From positions 1-5,749 of the forward strand of contig JANXVK010000062.1 of assembly GCA_025351675.1 (NCBI GenBank): a DNA stretch of 5,749 nucleotides, given 5' to 3'. Under the pieces are notes generated by a model that was given only the letters and a program-made list of their open reading frames with translations, had not been told where the DNA came from and made no database searches. Of the stretch, positions 5,513-5,749 are shown one piece after another. Every line of letters starts with the position of its first letter. Position 1 is the first letter of the stretch. The DNA is from Rhizobacter sp. Its GTDB lineage: Bacteria; Pseudomonadota; Gammaproteobacteria; Burkholderiales; Burkholderiaceae_C. A program made the position numbers and the translations under genes.

Positions 5513-5749
5513 ATGGTCACCACCGAATCCGGCCTCCAGTACGAAGACACCAACGTCGGCGAAGGCGCTGTCGCCAAAGCCGGCCAGCATGTGTCAGTCC
5601 ACTACACCGGCTGGCTCTACAACGACGGCATCAAGAGCGCGAAGTTCGATTCGAGCAAGGACCGCAACGACCCGTTCGGGTTCGGCCTCGGTGGCGGCCA
5701 GGTCATCAAGGGCTGGGATGAAGGCGTGCAGGGCATGCAGGTGGGCGGC
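5513..5749 (+). CDS. FKBP-type peptidyl-prolyl cis-trans isomerase, 3' end outside window
   Basis: The first 79 residues of a small single-domain FKBP are visible, open to the right edge. It would catalyse cis-trans isomerisation of peptide bonds before proline. No signal peptide is present, so it should be cytosolic. Pocket residues can be recognised: Tyr31 in HYTGW, Phe45 and Asp46 in KFDSS, the [12 protein letters not shown] segment (60-71) with Val64, Ile65 and Trp68, and GMQVGG at the edge. It closely resembles the small Burkholderia-type FKBPs of about 113-118 residues, so roughly 35-40 residues are missing. One difference is a few extra residues in the turn after YTGW ([10 protein letters not shown]). 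The ATG at 5513-5515 is the only start after the in-frame TGA at 5501-5503, with a weak GAGAG upstream. In the 93-base gap before it, TGGCATGAT (5469-5477) resembles an extended -10 element, but no -35 is convincing. Confidence 0.93.
   Translation, partial: MVTTESGLQYEDTNVGEGAVAKAGQHVSVHYTGWLYNDGIKSAKFDSSKDRNDPFGFGLGGGQVIKGWDEGVQGMQVGG

Overview
The window is high-GC bacterial DNA with strong third-position G/C bias and tight gene packing. The proteins look betaproteobacterial: a small cytosolic FKBP of the Burkholderia type, a GluQRS, an EgtB-family sulfoxide synthase, and a LysR/pirin/DoxX cluster. My best guess is a Burkholderiales member of the Rubrivivax/Leptothrix/Methylibium kind. This is inference from protein resemblance; there is no rRNA or other direct taxonomic marker.

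Layout from left to right. (1) An EgtB-family gene on +, open at the left edge, ends at 1276. (2) A short convergent gap (1277-1360) holds GC-rich inverted repeats that could end transcription from both sides. (3) Three genes lie on the minus strand and read leftward: a pirin-family cupin (3314-2595), a DoxX-family membrane protein (2536-2126) and a DUF599 membrane protein (2065-1361). Gaps of about 60 bases separate them. (4) A divergent control region (3315-3428) carries four alternating TGAA/TTCA half-sites spaced one helical turn apart. (5) On + come a YhaJ-like LysR regulator (3429-4505) and gluQRS (start 4502 or 4523, end 5419). (6) The 5' part of a small FKBP-type peptidyl-prolyl isomerase runs off the right edge.

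The LysR regulator, the phased operator and the pirin-DoxX pair form a compact divergon. The same three families (YhaJ, YhaK, YqjF) are associated in E. coli, where YhaJ activates yqjF in response to breakdown products of nitroaromatic compounds. A role in sensing and handling redox-active aromatic or quinone-like compounds is therefore a reasonable guess, not something the sequence proves. EgtB, GluQRS and FKBP appear to be ordinary neighbours.

No tRNA, rRNA, CRISPR array, insertion sequence or phage gene was seen. The two most unusual signals are the phased half-site array in the divergent promoter and a low-complexity insert of about 34 codons in the effector domain of the LysR protein. 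A nested GC-rich palindrome lies inside that insert.
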